Source of the DNA: JBFAPK01 sp040676675
GTDB taxonomy: Bacteria > Actinomycetota > Actinomycetes > Mycobacteriales > Micromonosporaceae
Length of the DNA stretch: 64,000 nucleotides
Assembly: GCF_040676675.1 (NCBI RefSeq)
Contig: NZ_JBFAPK010000017.1
Span: forward strand, 62,001-126,000
Direction of reading: 5' to 3'
The position numbers and the translations under genes are program-made. The first letter of the stretch is position 1; each line of letters opens with the position of its first letter. Of this stretch, positions 41,002 through 50,447 are shown in pieces. The notes below the pieces were generated by a model. The model had not been told where the DNA came from, did no database searches, and saw only the letters and a list, made by a program, of their open reading frames with translations.

Positions 41002-42467
41002 GGGTGCGTTCCTCCAATCGGCAACGAGGCTCCAATCGGCAACGAGGCGGCGACGGCCGGTCCGTGCAGACCGTCCAGCCGTTCGAGGCGTACGCCGCAC
41101 TCCGGACCGAGTCGGACCAGCTGTGCGGCCGCGGCGTCCGCGTACTCCGGGGCGGCAGCGGCGATCCGCAGCACCCCGGTCGGCCCCGGGGCGTGCGCGG
41201 CGACGGCGACGGTGAGCGCGACGTCCGGTACCTGGGCGAAGATCCGGCGCAGCACCGAGGCCGGGTCGAGCGGACGGGTCCCGGTCCCGCGCAGCCGCAT
41301 CCCGACCTGGCTGACCGGTCCGGCCTGCCAGTACCGCCACCGCTCGCGCAGCGCCTCCCGGCCGGGTCCGGTGTGGGTCAGCGCCCGCACGGTGGCGAGC
41401 AGTTCCCGCTCCGGCAGCACCACGAGGTCGAGTCCGCTTCGGCGGGCGCGGCGCAGCGTCCGGCGGGTGGTGTTGCCGAGCGCGACGCGGAGCGGCTCGT
41501 CCTCGGCCGCGTCGGCGTCCCGGCGGGCCCGGACGGCGAGCCACGCCCGCAGCCGCGCCTGCCGGGGGCCGCGGTGCAGCACCAGGTCCAGCTCCAGCCA
41601 CGGCACCTGGTCGGCCGGCTGTTCGGGTAGGAGCGCGCCGGAGAACGCGGCGCGGACGAGGTCCCACGGGTCCCGCGCGTGGGCGGGGGAGACGCCGCCG
41701 GGCCCGGTCGCCGCCCCGGGACCGGCCCCGGCCCCGGGTGCGTCGCCCGCCGGCCGCAGCACCGCGACCAGGGCGTCCGGCTGGCTGACCAGCCCGGCCG
41801 GCGCGCCGCCGAACTCGGCCGTACCGAGCCGGGCGCCGGGCAGCAGCGCCGGCAGCAGGCTCTCCGGGCCCGGGCCGCCGGTGGGCGGGGTGGCCGGCGG
41901 CAGCGCGTACGACCGGCGGCGCAGCAGCCAGCCGGCGCGCCGGTGCAGCAGGGTGGAGAGCCATTCGCCGCGTACCCGGGCGGCGCTCAGCCCGAGCAGC
42001 ACGGCCGCCGCCGCGCCGAGCCCGGTCGCCACCGGCCAGGGCCGGGTGACCGCGACGCCGGCCAGCACCAGGGCGAGCTGCCAGCAGACGATGCGGGCCA
42101 CCGGCGGCAGGGTCCGCGACCACGGTACGGGGCGAGGTGCGGCGTTCGGTACCGCGCCGCCGCCCGGCCGGTACGGGACGGCCCCGGTGGCGGGCACCGA
42201 CGCGGCCCGAGCCGCAGCCGGTGCCGGAGCCGGAACCGGGGGCGAGGTCGGTGCCGGAGCCGAGGCCGAGGGCCGTGCCGCGAGCGGAGGCGGTGGAGGC
42301 GGCGGAGGTGGAGGTGGTGCGGGGAGCGTGGCGTGCGGGGTGGCCGGGGGCCGGGTCCGCGTCGCGGCCAGCACGGGCCGGAACGGGCGGCGTCCGGTCG
42401 GCGCGGCTCCCTGTCCCGGAGGGGCGGTCGTCCCGGCGGGGCCGAGGCCGCTGGTGTCGGTGGTCAT
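40998..42467 (-). CDS. eccE: Type VII secretion protein EccE
   Basis: A 489-residue membrane protein. The first 130 residues are a Pro/Ala-rich cytoplasmic extension with a run of about 13 prolines near residue 55. Two membrane helices follow (about residues 130-175), then the EccE cytoplasmic/periplasmic domain with LPEQPADQVPWLELDLVLHR, RRARRSGLDLVVLPERELL and RWRYWQAGPVSQVGMRLRG. EccE is the outer stabilising subunit of the EccBCDE inner-membrane complex. It lies 13 bases after the SARP gene, not beside eccB/D, which start about 12 kb away on the other strand. Confidence 0.8.
   Translation of the reverse strand: MTTDTSGLGPAGTTAPPGQGAAPTGRRPFRPVLAATRTRPPATPHATLPAPPPPPPPPPPPLAARPSASAPAPTSPPVPAPAPAAARAASVPATGAVPYRPGGGAVPNAAPRPVPWSRTLPPVARIVCWQLALVLAGVAVTRPWPVATGLGAAAAVLLGLSAARVRGEWLSTLLHRRAGWLLRRRSYALPPATPPTGGPGPESLLPALLPGARLGTAEFGGAPAGLVSQPDALVAVLRPAGDAPGAGAGPGAATGPGGVSPAHARDPWDLVRAAFSGALLPEQPADQVPWLELDLVLHRGPRQARLRAWLAVRARRDADAAEDEPLRVALGNTTRRTLRRARRSGLDLVVLPERELLATVRALTHTGPGREALRERWRYWQAGPVSQVGMRLRGTGTRPLDPASVLRRIFAQVPDVALTVAVAAHAPGPTGVLRIAAAAPEYADAAAAQLVRLGPECGVRLERLDGLHGPAVAASLPIGASLPIGGTHP
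41012..41047. repeat. 18-bp exact tandem duplication at the 3' end of eccE
   Basis: CTCCAATCGGCAACGAGG occurs twice back to back (41012-41029, 41030-41047). It keeps frame and doubles the residues SLPIGA at the EccE C-terminus. A recent slippage event. Confidence 0.85.
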
Positions 42468-42480
42468 CGCCCGGCTCCCC

Positions 42481-44247
42481 TCACGCGACCCGGCGCCGCT
42501 CGTGCCGCCGGCCCGGACCGGCGGAACATCCGGCCAGGTGCCGGAGCAGGACGTGCCCCCGGTAGGAGTCCGGCCCGGCCGGCTCGAGCAGTCCCCGGTC
42601 GACCAGCGCCTCCAGGCACGCCCGCGCCGCGTCGCGGCCCACGCCGAGCGTCCGCGCCACGGCCGACGGCCCGAACTCGCCCGGCAGCCCGTCGAGCGCG
42701 TGCCAGGTCGCGAGTACCAGGCCGTCCAGCCGCCGGCAGCTGTCGACGACCGAGCGTCGTACGGCCTCGGAGAGCACCCGACACGGGTCGTCGCGGAGCT
42801 CGTCGGCGAGGCGCCGCACCGTCCACTCCGGACGGGTGTGCAGCCGCGCGGCGGCGTCGCGCAGCGCCGCGGGCAGGCCGCCGCAGCGGCGTACCACGTC
42901 GGCCAGGGTGTCGGTCAGGGCGTCGGTCGCGGCCGGCGCGACGGCCGGCCGGCCCACCGCGTCCGCCCGGTCGCCGATCGCCGCCCGGAGCAGCGCGGTC
43001 CCGTTCGCCCCGGCCAGCGGTTCCAGCCGGATCCGGGTCGCGCCGTCGCAGTGCCAGCCCCGGCCGCGGGTGGTGACCAGGGTCAGGCAGGCCGTCCCGG
43101 CGGGCAGCAGCGGCAGGACCTGGTCACCCGAGGACGCGTCGTCGAGGAGCAGCAGGACCCGACGCCGGGCCAGCTCCGAGCGCCAGAGCGCGGCGCGTTC
43201 GCCCGGGTCGGCCGGGGTCTCCGCCTCCGGTACGCCGATCCCGCGCAGCAGCCGCCCCAGCACGTGGCCCGGGTCCGCCGGGTCGCCGTCGGCGTTGCCG
43301 CGCAGGTCGACGAAGAACTGCCCGTCCGGGTAGCGCGGCGCGAGCCGGTGCGCCGCGTGCACGGCCAGCGCGGTCTTGCCCACGCCGGCCATGCCGTCGA
43401 CGAGCACCACCGGCGCGGCGCCGGTCGCGGCCCGCCGTACCGCCGCCAGCTCGGCCGCGCGGCCCGCCAGCGGCACGTCCCGGGGCAGCTCGCGGCGGGC
43501 CGCGCCGCCCCGCGCCCCGCCGAGCGTGGCCCGGTACGCCTCGGCCAGCGCCGGACCCGGTTCGATCCCCAGCTCGCGGGCGAGGACCTCCCGGGCCCGC
43601 TGGTAGGCGGCCAACGCCTCGGCGCGCAGCCCGGACGCGTGCAGGGCCCGTACCAGCAGCGCCCACGCCCCCTCGCGCAGCGGCGACTCGGCGGTCACCG
43701 CCCGCAGCGCGGCCACCGCGGGCGTACCGCGCCCCAGCGTCAACTGCGCCTCGGCGAGCAGTTCCCGCAGCTCCAGCCGCAGCTCGTCGAGGTGGGCGAC
43801 CGCACCGGCGACCGACGGGCCGGCCAGGTCGGCGAACGGCCGTCCCCGCCACAGCCGCAGCGCCTCCTCCAGCAGCCGCACCGCCCGGTCCGGGTCGCCC
43901 TCGGCCACGGCCACCCGGGCGGCGCGGCCCAGCTCGCCCGCCAGCTCCGCGTCCAGTTCACCGGCGCCGACCCGGACCCGGTACGCGCCGGGACGGCCCT
44001 CGATCCGCGCGTCGCCCCCGTACCCGGGCAGCAGGCGGCGCAGCTGCCAGACGTAGGTCTTCAGGTTCGCCTCCGCCGAGGCGGGCGCGGCCTGATCCGG
44101 CCATACCGCGTCGACCAGTTCGTCCCCGGCGACCCAGGTATTAGGCTGCACCAGCAGGGTCGCCAGCAGCGTCGCGGGCTTGCCCGCGCCGAGCTGGCGC
44201 GCGGCCGGGTTGTGGACCTCGAGCGGGCCCAGGACGTGGAAGAGCAC
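42481..44247 (-). CDS. SARP/AfsR-type regulator with NB-ARC domain
   Basis: A 588-residue regulator. Start GTG 44247 is nine bases from GGGGAGG; GTG 44256 is an alternative. Residues 1-90 are an OmpR-like DNA-binding domain (LFHVLGPLEVHNPAARQLGA, then ASAEANLKTYVWQLRRLLPG). Residues 95-240 are the bacterial transcriptional activator (BTAD) helices. The NB-ARC ATPase follows with P-loop LVDGMAGVGKTALAVHAAHR and Walker B VLLLLDDASSGDQV. A small winged-helix ends the protein. No TPR domain, so shorter than AfsR. It heads the operon carrying eccE. Confidence 0.85.
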   Translation of the reverse strand: MLFHVLGPLEVHNPAARQLGAGKPATLLATLLVQPNTWVAGDELVDAVWPDQAAPASAEANLKTYVWQLRRLLPGYGGDARIEGRPGAYRVRVGAGELDAELAGELGRAARVAVAEGDPDRAVRLLEEALRLWRGRPFADLAGPSVAGAVAHLDELRLELRELLAEAQLTLGRGTPAVAALRAVTAESPLREGAWALLVRALHASGLRAEALAAYQRAREVLARELGIEPGPALAEAYRATLGGARGGAARRELPRDVPLAGRAAELAAVRRAATGAAPVVLVDGMAGVGKTALAVHAAHRLAPRYPDGQFFVDLRGNADGDPADPGHVLGRLLRGIGVPEAETPADPGERAALWRSELARRRVLLLLDDASSGDQVLPLLPAGTACLTLVTTRGRGWHCDGATRIRLEPLAGANGTALLRAAIGDRADAVGRPAVAPAATDALTDTLADVVRRCGGLPAALRDAAARLHTRPEWTVRRLADELRDDPCRVLSEAVRRSVVDSCRRLDGLVLATWHALDGLPGEFGPSAVARTLGVGRDAARACLEALVDRGLLEPAGPDSYRGHVLLRHLAGCSAGPGRRHERRRVA

Positions 44248-44391
44248 CTGCCGCACCTCCCCGGATCGGCTGCGTCGGCCGCGGCCGGCCGCCGCGGTGC
44301 CCCTACGATCCGTCCGCACACATGAGGTTCCGATGACACGCCCTTCGACGCCGAGGAGCGACAGCGTGCGCAGCGACCGGGAGGGCCGCCG

Positions 44392-45060
44392 GTGCGGGTG
44401 ATGGTGGTCGAGGACGACGAGAACCTGCGGCTGGCGCTCACCGTCGAGCTGGGCGGGGCCGGTCTGCGGGTGGACCAGGCCGGCGACCTCGCCGCCGCGC
44501 ACGCCGTACTGTCCACCGTGGAGCACGACTGCGTCGTCTTCGACCGGACGCTGCCCGACGGTGACGCGATCGGGTACGTGCACGGGCGCCGGCAGGCCGG
44601 CTGGGCGGTACCGGTGCTCTTCCTCACCGCCCGGGACAGCCTCGCCGACCGGGTGGCGGGCTTCGAGCACGGCGGCGACGACTACCTGGTCAAACCGTTC
44701 GCGATGGCCGAGTTGACCGCCCGGGTGATGGCGCTGTGCCGGCGCGCCGGCGCGGGCCGGCCCTCGGTGCTGCGCCACGACGACCTGGAGGTCGACTGCG
44801 CCCGCCAGCAGGTCCGCCGGGCCGGGGTGCTGCTCAGCCTGACCGCCAAGGAGTTCGCCGTGCTGGAGTACCTGATCGCCCGCCCCGAGCAGGCGGTGAG
44901 CCGGACCGAACTGATCGAGCACTGCTGGGACAACAGCACCGACCCGATGTCGAACGTCGTCGACGCGGTGGTCCGCCGACTGCGCGCGAAGCTGCGCGGT
45001 CCGGAGCTGATCCACACCGTACGGGGGCACGGGTACCGGCTCGGCGGGCCGGTCGCGTGA
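44392..45060 (+). CDS. OmpR-family response regulator
   Basis: A 222-residue regulator: receiver (VVEDDENLRLALTVELGGAG, phospho-Asp in CVVFDRTLPDGD, Lys in DDYLVKPFAMAELTARV) and winged helix (LLSLTAKEFAVLEYLIARPE, RRLRAKLRGPELIHTVRGHG). Its stop overlaps the kinase GTG by four bases, so the two are a pair. Divergent from the SARP-eccE-luxR operon across about 140 bases, a shared promoter region. Confidence 0.92.
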   Translation: MRVMVVEDDENLRLALTVELGGAGLRVDQAGDLAAAHAVLSTVEHDCVVFDRTLPDGDAIGYVHGRRQAGWAVPVLFLTARDSLADRVAGFEHGGDDYLVKPFAMAELTARVMALCRRAGAGRPSVLRHDDLEVDCARQQVRRAGVLLSLTAKEFAVLEYLIARPEQAVSRTELIEHCWDNSTDPMSNVVDAVVRRLRAKLRGPELIHTVRGHGYRLGGPVA

Positions 45061-46313
45061 GCGGCTCCGCGGCCGGGCGGCTGCGCCGGTTGCGCCGGTG
45101 GCTGACGGTGCTCTTCACCGTACTGAACACGCTCGGGCTGGTCGGCCTCGCCGGGCTGGCGATCCACGCCGACTCGGTACAGCGCGAGCAGCGGCTCGAC
45201 GGCGAGCTGCGGCGGGTCACCGCGGCCGTGCAGCGGCTGGTGCAGCTGCGGCCCGACGGCACGTTGATCACCGAGTACGCCCGCGAGGACCCGTTCGACA
45301 CCCAGTGTCCCCGGTTCGCGATCCTCCCCGCCGGGGCCGGGCGGTTCAGCGCCTACTTCAGCCAGCGCCGCTGCGTACCGGTGGACCCGGCGGTGCTCGC
45401 CGATCTGACCGTACAGGCGGTGGAGACGGGGAAGCAGCTCAACGGGTACGTCCCGGGCACCGGTGGCGAGCTGGTCCGGATCGTCGTCGAGCCGTTCCGC
45501 AACCACAGCGGGCAGTACATCGGCGCGGTGGTCGCGCTGGCCGACGCGGGACCGGAACGCGCCGGCCACCAGCGCCTCGTCCTGCTCGTGGTCGGCGCCT
45601 GCGCGTTGCTGGTCGGTGCCCTCGGGGTCGCCGGGCACGTCCTGTCCGGCCGGGCCATCCGTCCCGCGCTGGCCGCCCTGGAGCAGCAGGAGGTGCTGCT
45701 CGCCGACACCGCGCACGACCTGCGTACGCCGGTGGCGGCGCTGCGCGCGCTGGCCGAGACCGCCCTGAGCAATCCGACGGAACGCGCCGACCTGCTGCCG
45801 CGTACGGTCGACCTGGCCGCCCGGATGGGCACCATCATCGACGGCCTGCTGGTACGGGCCCGGCTGGCCGCCGGCGTCGAACAGCTCTCCCTGCAACCGG
45901 TCTGGCTGGACCAGCTGGTCACGACGGTGGTGGAGGAGACCCCGACCGACGGCGCGCAGGTGACCGTGACGGCGGCGCCGACCAAGGTGAACGCCGACCC
46001 GGGGCTGCTGCAACGGGCCATCGGCAACCTGCTCGACAACGCGCTGCGGCACGGACGGCGTCCCGGCGACCCCGCGGTCGTGCACATCACCGTCGCCGGT
46101 GGCCGGGTCATGGTGGCCGACCACGGCCCCGGCATCGACGTCGAGCAGGCCCGGGAGAACTTCGACCGGTTCCGCAGCGGCGGCGGTTCGAGCGGGCTCG
46201 GGCTGCCGATCGTCCGCTGGGTGGCGCAGGCGCACGGCGGGCAGCTGCGGGTCTACAACGCCGAGGAGGGCGGCGCGATCTTCGAGTTGGTGCTGCCGGT
46301 CGGCGACGACTGA
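45057..46313 (+). CDS. Sensor histidine kinase
   Basis: A 418-residue kinase. Helices at about residues 15-37 and 175-197 frame a periplasmic sensor domain with two Cys (FDTQCPRFAILP and SQRRCVPVDP) that may form a disulfide. Then HAMP-like linker, H-box ADTAHDLRTPVAALRALAET, N-box GNLLDNALRHGRRP, G1 DHGPGID and G2 GLGLPIVRWV. Translationally coupled to the response regulator at 44392. Confidence 0.92.
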   Translation: MSGSAAGRLRRLRRWLTVLFTVLNTLGLVGLAGLAIHADSVQREQRLDGELRRVTAAVQRLVQLRPDGTLITEYAREDPFDTQCPRFAILPAGAGRFSAYFSQRRCVPVDPAVLADLTVQAVETGKQLNGYVPGTGGELVRIVVEPFRNHSGQYIGAVVALADAGPERAGHQRLVLLVVGACALLVGALGVAGHVLSGRAIRPALAALEQQEVLLADTAHDLRTPVAALRALAETALSNPTERADLLPRTVDLAARMGTIIDGLLVRARLAAGVEQLSLQPVWLDQLVTTVVEETPTDGAQVTVTAAPTKVNADPGLLQRAIGNLLDNALRHGRRPGDPAVVHITVAGGRVMVADHGPGIDVEQARENFDRFRSGGGSSGLGLPIVRWVAQAHGGQLRVYNAEEGGAIFELVLPVGDD

Positions 46314-46381
46314 ACGCGGACACCCGACCGCCCTGTACCGAGGGTGGACGGATTCTGTAAACGTCCTTCTATGCTCGGACT

Positions 46382-48228
46382 GTGATGAGGATGGGCTTTT
46401 CGCGGCGACTCGTCCCCGGGTCCGCCCGGAACGTGGTCCCGGGCGTCACCCGAACCATGCGTGGGCTGCTGTCCCGCCGCCGTCGGCTGCCGCTGGTGCT
46501 GCTGGTCGGGGTCGCCCTCACCGCCGTCACGGCGGCCGTGTCGGGAGCCGCCGCGCCGCTGCCCGGGCTGCGCTTCGCGCAGGGTGGCCACTGGGTGGCG
46601 AGCCCCGGGCTGGGCAAGGTCTTCCACATCAACGGCGCCGCCCGGCGGGTCGACGCCCAGGCGCCGGTGGGCGAGATCGAGGCCGGTAGCCAGGTGGTGC
46701 AGGGCGACACCAGCGGCTACGTGGTCGGCCGTACCCGGATCGTCGAATTCGGCAAGTCCAGCCTCTCGGTGGAGAGCACCATGACGCCGCCCACCGGCGA
46801 GCGTCCGGTCGCCGTCGAGGTCGCCGGCGGGCCGTACCTGGTGTACCGGGAGGCCGGCCGGGTGGTGCGGCTCGGCGAGCCGCCCGCCACGATCCCGGCC
46901 GGCGGGGCGCTCGGCGAACCGGTCACGACCCGCGACGGCACGCTCTGGCTGAACCGGCTCGACAACGGGGTGCTCTGCCGGCTCTCCGCCGGTACGGACC
47001 GGATCTCCTGCCCGGCGGTCGCGCCGACCGGGCACACCGGCTCGCTCACCGTGGTCGACGGCCGCCCGGTCTTCGTGGACACCGCCGCCGACACGCTCAG
47101 CCCGGTCACCGACAGCGGGCTGGGCCGCCCGACGCCGATGGGGGTGGACGTGCCGGCGTCGGCCCGCGTCGCGCCGGCCGACGTCGCCGGGCGGGTCGCC
47201 ATCCTCGACCCCGACGGGCGACGGATGCACCTGGTCGACGCCGGACGGCTGGACACGGGCCGAGCCGTCGCGCCGGTCAGCGTCGACCTGCCCGACGGCA
47301 CCTACGCGGCCCCCACGGTCAGCCGCTCGTCGGTGGTGCTGCTGGACCTGAAGCGCAACGCCGTGCTCACCTACAACAACCGGGGCGAACAGCAGCGGGT
47401 CACCGCGCTGCCGCCGGAGAACGGCGAACCGGCGCTGCGCCGGGGCGAGGACGAGCGGGTCTACGTGGACGGCGCCGAGGGCCGGCACGTGCTCGTGGTC
47501 GACCGGGACGGCGCCGTCGGTGGCGTACCGGTCGGCGGCCGGCCGGAGGGCTCCCGTACGCCGGTGCCGCCCCCGCCGCGACGCGAACCGCCCGCCGGCG
47601 ACGACGCCAACGGCGGCCCCGCGCGCCCGGCCAGCGAGGATCGGCCGGTGCCGGCCAGCCCGCCCGGGATGCCGGGCGGCCTGACCGCCTCCGTGCGCGG
47701 CAGCGACGTGGTGGTCAGCTGGAAGGCCGCCGCGAACAACGGGGCCGCGGTGACCGGGTACCAGGTCCGCTGGACGCCGGCCTCGGGCAGCGGCGGCGGT
47801 TCGTCCACCCGCCCGGGCAGCGCGCGCTCGATGACGGTGACCGGCCTGAGCCGGGGCGTGGCGTACACGTTCACGGTGGTGGCGCAGAACTCGGCCGGAC
47901 GCGGCTCGCCCGCGACGGCGCGGGCGACCGTACCGGCCCCGAGCCGGACGGTCTCGCTCACCCGGGGCCGCGACACCACGTACAAGGACCTCTGCGAGGC
48001 ACCGGACTGCGCGTTCATGCGGGTGACCATGCGGGGCTTCGCGCCGAACACCTCGTACGAGATCAAGCCGCACTCCGACGAGTGGCCGAACTACAACCCG
48101 GGCACCACCCTGCGGACCGACCGCAACGGCAACCTCACCTTCGAGGACTTCCCGTTCGACGCCGTCGGGCAGCACGTCTGGGTGACCGTGGCCGGGCTGG
48201 AGTCCAACCACTACCTCTGGAGGGCCGG

Positions 48229-48232
<4 letters not shown>
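46382..48232 (+). CDS. Membrane-anchored fibronectin type III protein of the T7SS locus
   Basis: A 616-residue exported protein. An arginine-rich N-terminus and one membrane helix (about residues 30-55) are followed by a propeller-like domain up to residue 390 (RFAQGGHWVASPGLGKVFHI, TGSLTVVDGRPVFVDTAAD), a Pro/Arg linker and one FN3 domain (about 425-515: PGGLTASVRGSDVVVSWKAA, NGAAVTGYQVRWTP). The last 100 residues form a small Ig-like domain (VTMRGFAPNTSYEIKPHSDE). Such genes often head MoxR-DUF58-transglutaminase cassettes near actinomycete T7SS loci. Its stop overlaps the MoxR GTG. Confidence 0.75.
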
Positions 48233-49290
<1,058 letters not shown>

Positions 49291-49292
49291 CC

Positions 49293-50447
49293 GTGCACCT
49301 GACCCGGCGCGGGCGCGCCGTGCTCGTCATCGCCGTGGCGCTGCTCGCCGCCGGGCTCTGGGGCCGCTACCCGTTCCTCGCCGCGCTGGGCGCCGTCGGG
49401 CTCGGCGCCGTGCTGGCCGCGGTGCTGCTCACCGCGCGCGGGCTGCCGGTCGAGGTGCGCCGCTCGGTCTACCCGGACCGGGTCGAACGGGGCCGCCCCG
49501 CGCTCGCCCGGCTGGCGGTACGCAATCCCGGCCGCCGGCGCCAGGCCGGTTTCGCGGCGGTCGACGCGGCCGGCGGCGCGGCACGGACCGTGCGGGTACG
49601 GGCGCTGCCGCCCGGCGCCGAGGCCGTGCACCACTACGAGCTGCCCACCGGCACCCGCGGCCGCTTCACCGTCGGTCCGCTGACGCTGCACCGGGAAGAT
49701 CCGTTCGGGCTGGCCCACCACGCCTCGGCCGCCGGGGAGACCGCGACCCTGCGGGTGCACCCGCGGCAGCTGCCGGCCCGGGCGCTGGTGGGCGGTCACC
49801 CCCGGCACCACCACGAGGGGGCCGACGACGCGCTGCGCGGCTCGGCGGAGCTGCAGGAGGTCCGCGAGTACCTGCCCGGCGACGAGGTACGGCACCTGCA
49901 CTGGAAGGCGACCGCCCGGACCGGCCGGCTGATGGTCCGGGACCTCACCGACCCGGACCAGCCCCGGCTCACCCTGCTGCTCGACACCCGGTCCGACGCG
50001 CTGTCCGCCGGCGCCTTCGAGGAGGCGGTCGAGCTGGCCGCCTCGCTGCTCGGCGCCGCCGCGCGGGCGGGACACCACACCCGCCTGGTCACCTCGTCCG
50101 GCCTGGACCTGCCGCAGCCGGGCGGCGCCCCGGCCGCGCGCCGGCTGCTGGACGAGCTTTGCGAGCTGCGCCAGGACCCGCGCTCCGCCGAGCTGGTACC
50201 CGCGCCGCTGCCGGCGAGCCGGCCCGCGGGCGGCCACCTGGTGGTGGTCGCCGGTGCGACGGGCGGGCTCGCCGCGGCGGCCTGGCTGCGGCAGCGGTTC
50301 CCGGCGGTCTTCCTCTTCGTGCTGGGTAGCCCGGGCGTGCAGGCCCGGGGAGCGACCCAGGCGGTCCGCGCGGGCGCGGGTACCCGGGTGTTCCACGTGG
50401 ACGGTGCGGCGGAGGCGGTGCGGCGCTGGAACGAGGTGACGGGGTGA
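49293..50447 (+). CDS. DUF58 (vWA-like) protein
   Basis: A 384-residue membrane-associated protein. Two helices at residues 8-50 anchor it. A beta-rich middle (LPVEVRRSVYPDRVERGRPA) leads to the DUF58 signature LQEVREYLPGDEVRHLHWKA and TARTGRLMVRDLTDPDQPRL, then the vWA-like fold LTLLLDTRSDALSAGAFEE. The partner of the MoxR ATPase, two bases upstream. The last four bases overlap the transglutaminase gene. Confidence 0.88.
   Translation: MHLTRRGRAVLVIAVALLAAGLWGRYPFLAALGAVGLGAVLAAVLLTARGLPVEVRRSVYPDRVERGRPALARLAVRNPGRRRQAGFAAVDAAGGAARTVRVRALPPGAEAVHHYELPTGTRGRFTVGPLTLHREDPFGLAHHASAAGETATLRVHPRQLPARALVGGHPRHHHEGADDALRGSAELQEVREYLPGDEVRHLHWKATARTGRLMVRDLTDPDQPRLTLLLDTRSDALSAGAFEEAVELAASLLGAAARAGHHTRLVTSSGLDLPQPGGAPAARRLLDELCELRQDPRSAELVPAPLPASRPAGGHLVVVAGATGGLAAAAWLRQRFPAVFLFVLGSPGVQARGATQAVRAGAGTRVFHVDGAAEAVRRWNEVTG

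Noticed and set aside
40264..44325. Very long plus-strand open frame (over 1300 codons) opposite eccE and the SARP gene
   Set aside because: It is antisense to well-supported genes, has Arg/Pro/Gly-rich composition typical of GC-driven chance frames and no recognisable domain.
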